Shown in pieces: positions 13,860-19,924 of a stretch of DNA of 26,354 bases. The position numbers and the translations under genes are program-made. The notes under the pieces are model-generated. The model ran no database searches and was not told the origin of the DNA. It saw only the letters and a list, made by a program, of their open reading frames with translations. The stretch is taken from positions 1 to 26,354 of IMG/VR virus record IMGVR_UViG_3300045016_000127; one strand, given 5' to 3'. This DNA comes from a virus. Positions within the stretch are counted from its first letter, which is position 1, and each line of letters opens with the position of its first letter.

Positions 13860-15428
13860 TCACTGTTGCCAGCGGGACTGGCGGGGGGCGGCGTAGGGGT
13901 CGTCGGCCCAGGAGCGGCTGCCCTTCGGGGCGGGCACCTGGTCGTCGTGGGCGCTGGCGCCGACCGGGCCCCCGGAGCGCAGGTCGGCCCAGGACCAGTA
14001 GGCGGCGTCGACAAGGTCGTGCGGCTTCGTTTTCGGGAACCGGCGGAGGGCCCGTTCGAGGGGGGCGCTGCCGCCCCGGACGTGCCGGATGGTGCCCCGT
14101 TCATAGTCGGCGAGCATCAGGCTGGCCCGGTGCGTCTTAGGGCCGGCGCCGGCGCCGGCTTTCGCGTCCCGGCAGGGCGGGGCGGCCCCCTTCGGGATTT
14201 GCCGTTCCCGTTCGAGGTGCCGGACCGCTTCCCGGTAGCCGGCGCGCCAGAGGTCGCCGCCCTGGTCGGTCTCGATGCCGACCCAGTCGGCGCCCAGGTC
14301 GACGGCGGTGAGGATGGCCTGCTCGAGGGCTTCCTCCGGGGTGGTGACCCCTTCCCAGGAGTAGAGGCGGTAGACGCGGCCGTCGGTGCCGGCGGCGTCG
14401 GCTTGGATGCCCTGGCAGTCGGAGCCGTCGGCGCTGCTGACGGCCGGGTCGACCCAGACGACGGCGCGGACTAGTTCGGGCACCTGGTCGGGTTCGACGG
14501 TGAGGGCGGGGAAGTCGAGATGGTCGAACATGCCGCCGGCGGGGGGTTCCACCTGGTGCTGGCATTCGGAGAGGAACGCGGTGAGGCCGATCTGGTGCAT
14601 CTCCGCTTGGGCCCGGTCAAGGTCGAAGCCTACCCAGGAGGGGGTGCCGCCGGTGATGTACCAGCGGAGGTCGGGGCCCTGCCGGTAGGCGAGGTCCCAG
14701 ACGGCGGGGACCGGGCCGGAGAGGCGGCGGCGGGTGAGGTAGTCGGCTCGGCCGTCGACGAGGCGGGCGAAGAACGAGTCGGGGTGGACGAGGTTCTGGA
14801 TGGCGATGACGGCCAGGTCGGCGCTCCCTGCGGGCAGGATCTTTTTCGTGATGGCGGTGATCTTGTGGGCGGTGGTGGCGGGGCCGTCGAGGGCGTCGTC
14901 GACGTCGTCGAGGATGATGAGGTCGGGGCGGTCCTCCACCATGCGGCGGCCCCGGACGGCCTTGTCCAGGCCGATGGCGTCGACGGTGAACGGCTGGTCG
15001 GTGCTGAGGCGGTTGCCGCGCCAGCCGCGGGCGCTGCCGTACTTGCCGAGGCGGCGGCGGGCCAGGTCCGGGTAGAAGGTGGCGACGGTGTCGGCTTCGA
15101 GGAGGGCGCTGATGGCGAGGACGTGGTCGTCGGCGGAGTCCTGCGTTGCGCTCACGTACCAGGCGTACCGGCGGGCCTGGCGGGCGCCGAGGGCGACGGT
15201 GGCCATCTCGGCGCTGGCTGATTTGGCGCCGCCGCGGTTCCAGACGGCGACGTAGTCGTCGCTGCGTTGCCCTCGGCGGATGGCCCAGACCCACTGCCAG
15301 AAGTCCCGGTGGTGGGGGCCGTCGCCGATGGGCTGCCCGTGGGCGTCCTGGAGCCAGCCGGGGAACAGGGCGTGACGCCAGATGAACGGGTCGGCTTCGA
15401 GGTCGGCTAGGAGGTCGGTGGTGGTCAC
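13860..15428 (-). CDS. terL: Large terminase subunit
   Basis: 522 residues. N-terminal ATPase: a Walker A-like NRGGAKSAS at about 64-72 and Walker B DLIILDDVDD at 169-178. C-terminal RNase H-like nuclease: VVWVDPAVSS with Asp327, DWVGIETDQGGDLW with Glu386, and HDLVDAAYW with Asp471/Asp474. Motif order and length match large terminases, which cut concatemeric DNA and pump it through the portal. The start is a GTG (15426-15428) with no strong ribosome binding site, 10 nt after the preceding stop; coupling is likely. The Walker A loop departs from the usual GKS form (GGAKS), as many terminases do. The small-subunit candidate lies about 4 kb away, across the methyltransferase cassette. Confidence 0.9.
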   Translation of the reverse strand: MTTTDLLADLEADPFIWRHALFPGWLQDAHGQPIGDGPHHRDFWQWVWAIRRGQRSDDYVAVWNRGGAKSASAEMATVALGARQARRYAWYVSATQDSADDHVLAISALLEADTVATFYPDLARRRLGKYGSARGWRGNRLSTDQPFTVDAIGLDKAVRGRRMVEDRPDLIILDDVDDALDGPATTAHKITAITKKILPAGSADLAVIAIQNLVHPDSFFARLVDGRADYLTRRRLSGPVPAVWDLAYRQGPDLRWYITGGTPSWVGFDLDRAQAEMHQIGLTAFLSECQHQVEPPAGGMFDHLDFPALTVEPDQVPELVRAVVWVDPAVSSADGSDCQGIQADAAGTDGRVYRLYSWEGVTTPEEALEQAILTAVDLGADWVGIETDQGGDLWRAGYREAVRHLERERQIPKGAAPPCRDAKAGAGAGPKTHRASLMLADYERGTIRHVRGGSAPLERALRRFPKTKPHDLVDAAYWSWADLRSGGPVGASAHDDQVPAPKGSRSWADDPYAAPRQSRWQQ

Positions 15429-15438
15429 CGTGCCGACG

Positions 15439-15615
15439 TTAGCGGGGGTCTCCGCTCTCCCGCGGGTCGTCGAGGTCGACGTCCTCCCGGCTGGTCCGGG
15501 CGGCGACGGCAGCGGTGGCGGTGGGCCAGGTGTCGGCCCGGTCGCAGCGCCGGCAGGCCAGGACCCCCCGGATGAGGGGCTGGTAGGCGCCGCAGAGGCC
15601 GCAGCGGGTGGTCAT
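15439..15615 (-). CDS. Small zinc-ribbon protein
   Basis: 58 residues with two CxxC knuckles (Cys5/Cys8 in RCGLCG and Cys21/Cys24 in ACRRCD), which together should bind one zinc, followed by an acidic/basic tail ending PRESGDPR. I know of no specific function; tiny zinc ribbons beside terminase genes are frequent in phages. The start ATG (15613-15615) has no ribosome binding site, but TACACT lies exactly 7 nt upstream, so the mRNA could be leaderless. The gene ends 10 nt before the large terminase start. Confidence 0.6.
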   Translation of the reverse strand: MTTRCGLCGAYQPLIRGVLACRRCDRADTWPTATAAVAARTSREDVDLDDPRESGDPR

Positions 15616-15700
15616 GCTGCCGAGTGTAGTGGGGCGCCTGGTCGGATGGGGCGCTGTAGCGGCCCACACGGGCCGGGGCGGGTGCCGGGGTGTAACAGGG

Positions 15701-15723
15701 CCGGGCCCCTCGGCGGGGCCCGG
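15701..15723 (-). terminator. Hairpin in the intergenic gap before the terminase operon
   Basis: A 9-bp perfect G/C stem (15701-15709 with 15715-15723) and 5-nt loop lie about 30 nt after the stop of the small gene at 15754, in a 138-nt gap. On the minus strand it is followed by CCCTGTTAC, a very weak T-rich tail. It probably separates the small-gene transcript from the morphogenesis transcript. Confidence 0.5.
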
Positions 15724-15753
15724 TTAGGTGCCAATGGTGGGCTGAGCGGCCCG

Positions 15754-15960
15754 TTAGGGGAGCACGGCGACCCAGGAGGCCCAGTAGAAGTGGCGGAGGG
15801 CTTGCCGGCGGGCCTCGGTGTAGGTGCCCTGCGCCCAGAAGATGGGGCTGTAGGGCTGGCCGAGGTCGGTGAAGGCCTGGAAGGCCCAGGAGCCGCGGCC
15901 GCGGGGTCGGCGGCCGTGGCTGCTTTCGTAGGGGGTGGTGTCGATGGCGGTGGTGGTTAT
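15754..15960 (-). CDS. Small conserved-looking protein with an apparent ATA start
   Basis: 68 residues: after the start TTTAIDTTPYESSHGRR, then GRGSWAFQAFTDLG, IFWAQGTYTEARRQAL and a WVAVLP end. 'RGRGSWAF ... GTYTEAxxxA ... VxVLP' is a pattern I associate with small proteins common in phages of high-GC hosts, role unknown. No ATG, GTG or TTG exists at the expected place. A strong ribosome binding site (GGGAGGA) sits 6 nt before ATA, and the ATAA junction overlaps the TAA of the preceding gene just as ATGA does elsewhere here. The simplest reading is a G-to-A change at an ancestral ATGA. Translation could start at ATA weakly, at the CTG 9 nt further upstream, or not at all. Confidence 0.55.
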   Translation of the reverse strand: MTTTAIDTTPYESSHGRRPRGRGSWAFQAFTDLGQPYSPIFWAQGTYTEARRQALRHFYWASWVAVLP

Positions 15961-16232
15961 CGGAGGTCCTCCCAGGTGAGGGCGTCGCGGCGGCAGGTGC
16001 TGGTCTGCTGCTCGGGGCTGATGGTCGCCTTGTGCCAGCGGCCGCAGCGGTCGCAGCGGACGGTGTAGGTGGTCGGCTTGCGGCGGTAGGGGTCGATGGC
16101 GAAGCGGACGAGGTTCCCGCAGCAGGGAAAGTGGCCGGCGATGGTCATGGTCGGCCTGGTGTAGATGATCTCGGGGTTCGGGTAGGCGGGGCCTTCCCGG
16201 TCCTCGGTGGTGGCGGTGGTGTTTCGTGCCAT
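15957..16232 (-). CDS. Small cysteine-rich, probably zinc-binding protein
   Basis: 91 residues. Cys37-Cys38 (HFPCCGN) and Cys60/Cys63 (VRCDRCGRWH) form a plausible zinc ribbon, with an extra Cys80; the context 'GNLVRF ... YTVRCDRCGRWHKATI' resembles nucleic-acid-binding ribbons. Function unknown. Two in-frame ATGs lie 9 nt apart; the inner one (16230-16232) is chosen because it sits exactly where transcription from the repeat promoter (16240-16268) should begin, giving a leaderless mRNA. There is no ribosome binding site for either. It is the first gene after the methyltransferase cassette. Confidence 0.6.
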   Translation of the reverse strand: MARNTTATTEDREGPAYPNPEIIYTRPTMTIAGHFPCCGNLVRFAIDPYRRKPTTYTVRCDRCGRWHKATISPEQQTSTCRRDALTWEDLR

Positions 16233-16283
16233 GCCGCACATGGTAAGGCACCCGGCGGGGGGTGTCAAGTAGGGTTCGGCAGG
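16229..16283 (-). repeat. 55-bp direct repeat, copy A (downstream edge of MTase cassette)
   Basis: 54 of 55 bases match copy B at 18333-18387 (the one difference is at 16246). In transcription order it holds the last codons of the upstream gene (PNPT and TGA), a promoter, and the ATG of the next gene. Identity stops abruptly on both sides. Confidence 0.93.
16240..16268 (-). promoter_or_regulatory. Sigma70-type promoter inside repeat copy A
   Basis: Minus strand: TTGACA at 16263-16268, a 17-bp spacer, and TACCAT at 16240-16245, then 7 nt to the ATG at 16230-16232. The -35 is a perfect consensus and carries the stop codon of the m4C-type methyltransferase gene. The distance predicts a transcript beginning at the start codon (leaderless). 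Confidence 0.75.
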
Positions 16284-17338
16284 GTGTGCGGTAGGGGTTC
16301 CTGCCGGTCGGCCCAGGTTTGGTCCTCGGCCCGGGCGAAGTGGCCGCTCTCGATTCTCCACCGGGCGAGCCGGCAGTAGTCGGCGGAAAGGTCCACGCCG
16401 AGGCCCTGCCGGCCGAGGTGGTGGGCGACCCCGACGGTCGTGCCCGTCCCGCAGAAGGGGTCGACGACGCGGCCGCCTCGGGGGGACCAGCCGAGGATGA
16501 TGCGGCGGCATAGTTCCGGCGGGTAGGCGGCGAAATGGTCGGGTAGCCGGTAGTGCTGTTTGGCCTGGTCGGGGACGATGAGGGGGCTGCTGGTGATGGT
16601 CCAGACGGAACCGGGCAGGCGGCCGAGGGGTGACGCGAAGCGGTCGGTGTTCTGCGCAAGGCCGGATTGCGAATGGCCGCGGCTAGGGGCGTCGTCCTGC
16701 CAGGTGTTAGCGATGTCGGGCCGTTTCTGCGACGGGGTGCGCCCGTAGAGGTCGAGGAAGGCTCCGCGCTCGTCGGTCGCTGTGCGGTAGGGCTCCCGTA
16801 TCTCATCCACCGCCGAGTAGTAGGTGGGGCTCAGGGTGAGGTGGAAGATGGTCTCATGGGAGCGGCGTACCCGGTCCCGCACCGACTCGGGCAGCCCGTT
16901 CGGCTTCGCCCAGATGATCTCGGCGCGGAGTATCCAGGCCCGGTCGATGAGGGCGAGGGCGATGCGCCAGGGCAGCCCTAGCCGCGACTTGGGGCGGGCC
17001 ATGCTCCTGGTGTCCTCGCCTCGCGTGGCTTGGGCGCCACCCTGGTACTTGGATTGATTCACCTGATAGGAGCGAACCGCCGAATACTTGTCGTCGAGCA
17101 CCAGGAACAGGCTGCCCGCCGGTTTCAGCACCCTGCGCCACTCCGAGTCAATCATCCCCACCAGTTCATCCACATACGCCTGCGGCGACGGCTCCGCGCC
17201 GACCTGCCCTTCGATGTGCTCCCCGCCGTCACGGTACGACCGGAGGCCCCAGTAGGGGGGCGACGTGAGGATGAGGTCGGCGGTCCCGTCGGCTAGGGGC
17301 AGGTTGCGGGCGTCGGCTTGCGCGACTAGCCAGGACAC
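16265..17338 (-). CDS. Beta-class DNA methyltransferase, probably N4-cytosine or N6-adenine
   Basis: 357 residues from a GTG at 17336-17338, which overlaps the C5-methyltransferase by 13 nt; the upstream extension of the frame has no methyltransferase features. Motif IV (TSPPYW, residues 25-30) comes first and motif I (DPFCGTGTT, from residue 293) near the end, the order of beta-class amino-methyltransferases. The SPPY form is commonest in N4-cytosine enzymes but also occurs in N6-adenine ones. The AdoMet pocket is complete (GLGVDLSADYCRLA after motif I). The middle (about 90-270), WRIALALIDRAWILRAEIIWAKPNGLPESV, is typical of this family. No specificity subunit or nuclease is adjacent, so it may be a protective methyltransferase of the phage. 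Its last residues (PNPT) come from repeat copy A. Confidence 0.85.
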   Translation of the reverse strand: MSWLVAQADARNLPLADGTADLILTSPPYWGLRSYRDGGEHIEGQVGAEPSPQAYVDELVGMIDSEWRRVLKPAGSLFLVLDDKYSAVRSYQVNQSKYQGGAQATRGEDTRSMARPKSRLGLPWRIALALIDRAWILRAEIIWAKPNGLPESVRDRVRRSHETIFHLTLSPTYYSAVDEIREPYRTATDERGAFLDLYGRTPSQKRPDIANTWQDDAPSRGHSQSGLAQNTDRFASPLGRLPGSVWTITSSPLIVPDQAKQHYRLPDHFAAYPPELCRRIILGWSPRGGRVVDPFCGTGTTVGVAHHLGRQGLGVDLSADYCRLARWRIESGHFARAEDQTWADRQEPLPHTLPNPT

Positions 17339-18336
17339 GGCTGGTGTCCGGTTGGGGGGGGCAGGGTGGCCCAGGAGCGGCGGGCTGCTGCTACCAGGCG
17401 TGCGCCGATCCATTCGGCGACCGGGACGCAGACAGCGTTGCCGAACTGGCGGTAACGGTGCGAGTCGGCAAGGTGGTCGTTCCAATGGTCGGGGAACCCT
17501 TGGAGGCGGGCGCACTCGGTCGGGGTGAGCCGTCGGACCCCTGTCGATGCGAGCAGGGTTTCCATCCTGGTGGTCCCCGAGTGCTCTGCTGGGAGTGCCA
17601 CGGCGAGGTCGCCGATCGCGCGTACCTCGTCCCGCTGGTTGTGGGCGAAGGCGACGGTTGGCACCCACGCCCCTTGCCCGTCTAGATCGGTGGACCGGAA
17701 ACCGCCCTTAGAGAGGCTTCCAAGTGTGCCGGCAACCTCTTGCCCCGCTTCGCGGCGCGGCGGAGGATCCCCTGCGCAGCCCTGGCCGAGATCGAGTACC
17801 CGGACAGGTCCCCGGTGGTCTCCAAGATGGCCGACAACGAAGACGCGGCGGCGCCGCTGGGCCACTCCGAACCATTGAGCGTCAAGCACCCGCCAGGCCA
17901 CGCTATACCCGAGTTCCGCCAACCCCCCGAGGAGGGCGGCGAAATCCTCCCCCCGGTTTGCGGAGAGCAGGCCGGGGACGTTCTCGACAACGCACCAGGC
18001 GGGGCGGCTGCCAGCCAGGATGCGATGGAACTCCCACCAGAGGCCGGAGCGTTCCCCAGCCAGGCCTCGACGGCGCCCGGCGACGGAGAGGTCCTGACAC
18101 GGGAACCCGCCGGAAACAACGTCGGCTGCTCCGGGCTCGGCGGGGTAGGTTCGGACGTCGTCCCATCGTGGCACATTGGGCCACCACCTTTCCAGCACGC
18201 TTACGCAGCGGGGGTCGTTCTCTACCTGGCCGACGGTTGTCATCCCGGCCCGGTGGAACCCGAGGTCGAGGCCGCCGATGCCGGAGAAAAGGGAGAGGTG
18301 TCGGGGCGGGCTGGCCTTCCTCGGGGGCGTTCCCAT
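17326..18336 (-). CDS. DNA C5-cytosine methyltransferase
   Basis: 336 residues with all key motifs in order: I (LFSGIGGLDLGF, 16-27), IV (GGFPCQDLS with catalytic Cys80), VI (ENV, 118-120), VIII (QRRRRVFVVG), IX target-side (RRLTPTECARLQGFPD) and X (GNAVCVPVAEW). The target-recognition region between VIII and IX is of ordinary size, so it is probably a full single-target enzyme that transfers a methyl from AdoMet to cytosine C5. The start ATG (18334-18336) lies 7 nt after the -10 of the repeat promoter and has no ribosome binding site. The C-terminal tail (AARRSWATLPPPTG) resembles the tail of the upstream HNH protein, also at DNA level. It is first of a two-gene cassette with the next methyltransferase. 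Confidence 0.93.
   Translation of the reverse strand: MGTPPRKASPPRHLSLFSGIGGLDLGFHRAGMTTVGQVENDPRCVSVLERWWPNVPRWDDVRTYPAEPGAADVVSGGFPCQDLSVAGRRRGLAGERSGLWWEFHRILAGSRPAWCVVENVPGLLSANRGEDFAALLGGLAELGYSVAWRVLDAQWFGVAQRRRRVFVVGHLGDHRGPVRVLDLGQGCAGDPPPRREAGQEVAGTLGSLSKGGFRSTDLDGQGAWVPTVAFAHNQRDEVRAIGDLAVALPAEHSGTTRMETLLASTGVRRLTPTECARLQGFPDHWNDHLADSHRYRQFGNAVCVPVAEWIGARLVAAARRSWATLPPPTGHQPCPG
17368..17388 (-). repeat. 21-bp segment shared with the end of the HNH gene
   Basis: These 21 bases near the 3' end of the C5-methyltransferase gene are identical to 18390-18410 near the 3' end of the HNH gene, in the same reading frame (encoding AARRSWA). The following 22 bases still match at about 16 positions. 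It looks like a degenerate extension of the 55-bp repeat block. Confidence 0.75.
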
Positions 18337-18387
18337 GCCGCACATGGTAGGGCACCCGGCGGGGGGTGTCAAGTAGGGTTCGGCAGG
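18333..18387 (-). repeat. 55-bp direct repeat, copy B (upstream edge of MTase cassette)
   Basis: Partner of copy A (16229-16283), 54/55 identical, same orientation, 2,104 bp apart. It ends the HNH gene (PNPT plus TGA), carries a promoter and supplies the ATG of the C5-methyltransferase. Confidence 0.93.
18344..18372 (-). promoter_or_regulatory. Sigma70-type promoter inside repeat copy B
   Basis: TTGACA at 18367-18372, 17-bp spacer, TACCAT at 18344-18349, then 7 nt to the ATG of the C5-methyltransferase. The TGA of the HNH gene is embedded in the -35 element. A leaderless methyltransferase mRNA is predicted. Confidence 0.75.
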
Positions 18388-18743
18388 TCGGCCCAGGAGC
18401 GGCGGGCTGCCAGGAGGCCCCGCAGGTGCTCCGCCCGGGCGTAGGCGAGCCGGTCGGGGTGGACGAGCAGGTGCCGGGCCTGCCGGCCGAGCAGCCGGTA
18501 GTGGGCGTCGGCGTACTCGGCCCAGGAGCCGTCGCCGGTCTCCCCGTCGGTGTACCGGGCGTGCCGCCAGCAGGCACACATGAGGTTGGTCGGATGGTCG
18601 CGGGCGCCGTCGGGGGTGCCGCCCATGCCGCGGGAGTGGAGGTGGGCGATCTCGGTGGCGGGGTGTTCGCAGCCGGGCCACTGGCAGGCTCCGCCGTCGA
18701 GTTCGATCACCAGGGCGCGGGTGGCCGGGTCGAGGGGTTTCAC
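18369..18743 (-). CDS. HNH endonuclease
   Basis: 124 residues from the GTG at 18741-18743 that overlaps the preceding stop (GTGA); a GTG 15 nt upstream is an alternative. The HNH core is clear: zinc ligands Cys20/Cys25 (ACQWPGCEHP) and Cys56/Cys58 (MCACWRH), His34/His36 (AHLHSRGMGG), Asn53 and His61. A helical C-terminal half (residues 75-124) ends in the repeat-encoded PNPT. Small HNH proteins next to terminase genes are needed for DNA cleavage and packaging in HK97-like phages; here it lies between the small- and large-terminase genes, which fits. It could instead be part of the neighbouring methyltransferase group as a restriction-type enzyme, but it lies outside the repeats that bracket the methyltransferases. 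Confidence 0.82.
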   Translation of the reverse strand: MKPLDPATRALVIELDGGACQWPGCEHPATEIAHLHSRGMGGTPDGARDHPTNLMCACWRHARYTDGETGDGSWAEYADAHYRLLGRQARHLLVHPDRLAYARAEHLRGLLAARRSWADLPNPT

Positions 18744-18985
18744 CAGGCTTCCGCCCACAGGTCGCCGCCGTGCGGGAGGCAGCGGTCCCGGCCCACCTGC
18801 CCGCCCGCCTCGAGGCAGCGGAGCCGGTAGTAGAGGGCTGAGCGTTCCATGCCGAGCCGGCGGGCCAGGCTTCGGATGGTGGCCGGGCCCTGCCGGAGCG
18901 CCAGGATGATCTGGCGGTCGTCGACGCGGCGGGGTCGGCCCATCTGCGGGTTGATCTCCCAGCGGGGCCGGACGGGGGGGCTCAT
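18740..18985 (-). CDS. Small helix-turn-helix protein
   Basis: 81 residues from the ATG 18983-18985, overlapping the previous stop (ATGA). Residues 22-68 form a winged-helix-like DNA-binding domain: DRQIILALRQGPATIRSLARRLGMERSALYYRLRCLEAGGQV, a classic helix-turn-helix with a recognition helix MERSALYYRLR. The N-terminus is basic and proline-rich, and the C-terminus has a lone Cys and a tryptophan pair. It could regulate this operon or act in packaging; neither can be told apart here. Confidence 0.65.
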   Translation of the reverse strand: MSPPVRPRWEINPQMGRPRRVDDRQIILALRQGPATIRSLARRLGMERSALYYRLRCLEAGGQVGRDRCLPHGGDLWAEAW

Positions 18986-19182
18986 GTAGGCAGGTCGTCG
19001 GCAGGGTCGGCGGGGGAGTCCGGCTGCTGGGGCTCCGGGGTGAAGGTGGGGGCCTTGCCGGCCCGCCAGGTCCAGGCGCCGCGGCTGGTCGGGTGCCGGT
19101 GCGGGCCCCGGTGCCGGGCCGGCTCGGCGCATCCGACGGCGCGGCTGGGGGTGTCGGCGGTGGCGTGGCAGCGGTCAGGCAT
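18982..19182 (-). CDS. Small hypothetical protein with Cys/His motif
   Basis: 66 residues. MPDRCHATA at the start and CAEPARHRGPHRHPTSRGAWTW in the middle give a 'C ... HRGPHR ... W' pattern; the same pattern occurs in the initiator-like protein (residues 192-212). It is likely a small metal-binding motif seen across phage proteins of high-GC hosts. The C-terminus is acidic and proline-rich. Its start overlaps the C2H2 gene by 8 nt and its stop overlaps the HTH gene. Confidence 0.5.
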   Translation of the reverse strand: MPDRCHATADTPSRAVGCAEPARHRGPHRHPTSRGAWTWRAGKAPTFTPEPQQPDSPADPADDLPT

Positions 19183-19381
19183 GCGGGTGCTCCTGGATAA
19201 GAAGGCCTGAGCGGAGCCGGCGCACCCGGGGCGGGGCGGCAGGCTGGCCGAGGTGCCGGTAGACGGCCCGGCTCATCTTGTGGGCGCCGGAGAGGTGCTC
19301 CCCCAGGTTCGGGTTAGTGGCGCAGTCGAGGCCGCAGAGCCGGCAGACGGCGTAGGCGGCGGGGGCCTGCCCGGGTTTCAC
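19175..19381 (-). CDS. Small C2H2 zinc-finger protein
   Basis: 68 residues from a GTG that overlaps the preceding stop (GTGA, 19378-19381). Cys13/Cys16 (VCRLCGLDC) and His29/His34 (LGEHLSGAHKMS) give a C-x2-C-x12-H-x4-H spacing, the classic C2H2 finger. The segment 'GEHLSGAHKMSRAVYRHLG' is like the single fingers of Ros/MucR-type bacterial proteins and of phage zinc-finger proteins. The tail is arginine-rich (PPRVRRLRSG), good for DNA contact. Probable DNA-binding protein; its position directly after the terminase small-subunit gene may indicate a packaging or regulatory role. Confidence 0.65.
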   Translation of the reverse strand: MKPGQAPAAYAVCRLCGLDCATNPNLGEHLSGAHKMSRAVYRHLGQPAAPPRVRRLRSGLLIQEHPHA

Positions 19382-19914
19382 TGGCGGCCTCCCTGTAGGG
19401 CCAGGAGGCGGGCGCGGGCGCCGGCGATGGCCTGGTGCGGGTCGACGGTGCCCTGCCCGGCGGCGGGCTGCTGCTCCGGCTCGGGCCGCACCCAGCCGAA
19501 GCGGCGTTCGAGGATGGTCATCCACATGCGCCAGTCGTCGCCGCCGGCGGCTATGCAGCGGCCGAGGATGTAGCCTTCGGCGGCGGCCTCGGCGGTTTTG
19601 ATGGCGTGCCGGAAGTCCCGAAAGGGGGAGGGGGCGGTGAGAAGGTTGGCGATGGCGGCCCGGGTCGGCTTGGGTCCCAGGTTGCCGAGGGGGACGTGCT
19701 GGTCGGCGGCCATCTTGCGGAGTTGGGGGAGGGTGTAGGCGGTCGGGTCCGGGTGGTGTTCCTCGGCGCCCTGCTGCATCCAGCGGTAGTAGGTGGTGCG
19801 GCCGACTCCGACGGATTGGGCGGCCCGTTCGGGGGCGAGGCCGCCTTTGACGAGGTCGACGATGCGTTCCTGGAGGGCGGGGGTGAGGGTGAGGGGTCTG
19901 CCGGTGGGGGGCAT
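19378..19914 (-). CDS. Terminase small subunit-like DNA-binding protein
   Basis: 178 residues. Residues 9-50 are a helix-turn-helix (TPALQERIVDLVKGGLAPERAAQSVGVGRTTYYRWMQQG) like those that recognise packaging sites, and residues 97-140 (FRDFRHAIKTAEAAAEG then WRMWMTILERRFGWVRP) match the oligomerisation half of small terminases. Between them lies a SAP-like insertion (about 59-94, YTLPQLRKMAADQHVPLGNL). Such proteins bind phage DNA and start packaging with the large subunit. An AGGATCAC ribosome binding site precedes the ATG. It sits alone after the PLP-enzyme gene, about 4 kb from the large subunit, with the HNH gene and the methyltransferase cassette between. It could also be a regulator. 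Confidence 0.6.
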   Translation of the reverse strand: MPPTGRPLTLTPALQERIVDLVKGGLAPERAAQSVGVGRTTYYRWMQQGAEEHHPDPTAYTLPQLRKMAADQHVPLGNLGPKPTRAAIANLLTAPSPFRDFRHAIKTAEAAAEGYILGRCIAAGGDDWRMWMTILERRFGWVRPEPEQQPAAGQGTVDPHQAIAGARARLLALQGGRQ

Positions 19915-19924
19915 GGGGGTGATC

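Noticed and set aside
17339-17668. Upstream extension of the m4C-type methyltransferase frame
   Set aside because: It overlaps the C5-methyltransferase deeply and lacks methyltransferase features; the GTG at 17338 explains the known domain.
18333-18743. HNH plus methyltransferases as a restriction-modification system
   Set aside because: The HNH gene lies outside the repeats and beside terminase genes, where packaging HNH proteins are common. Nothing in the sequence shows matching DNA targets.
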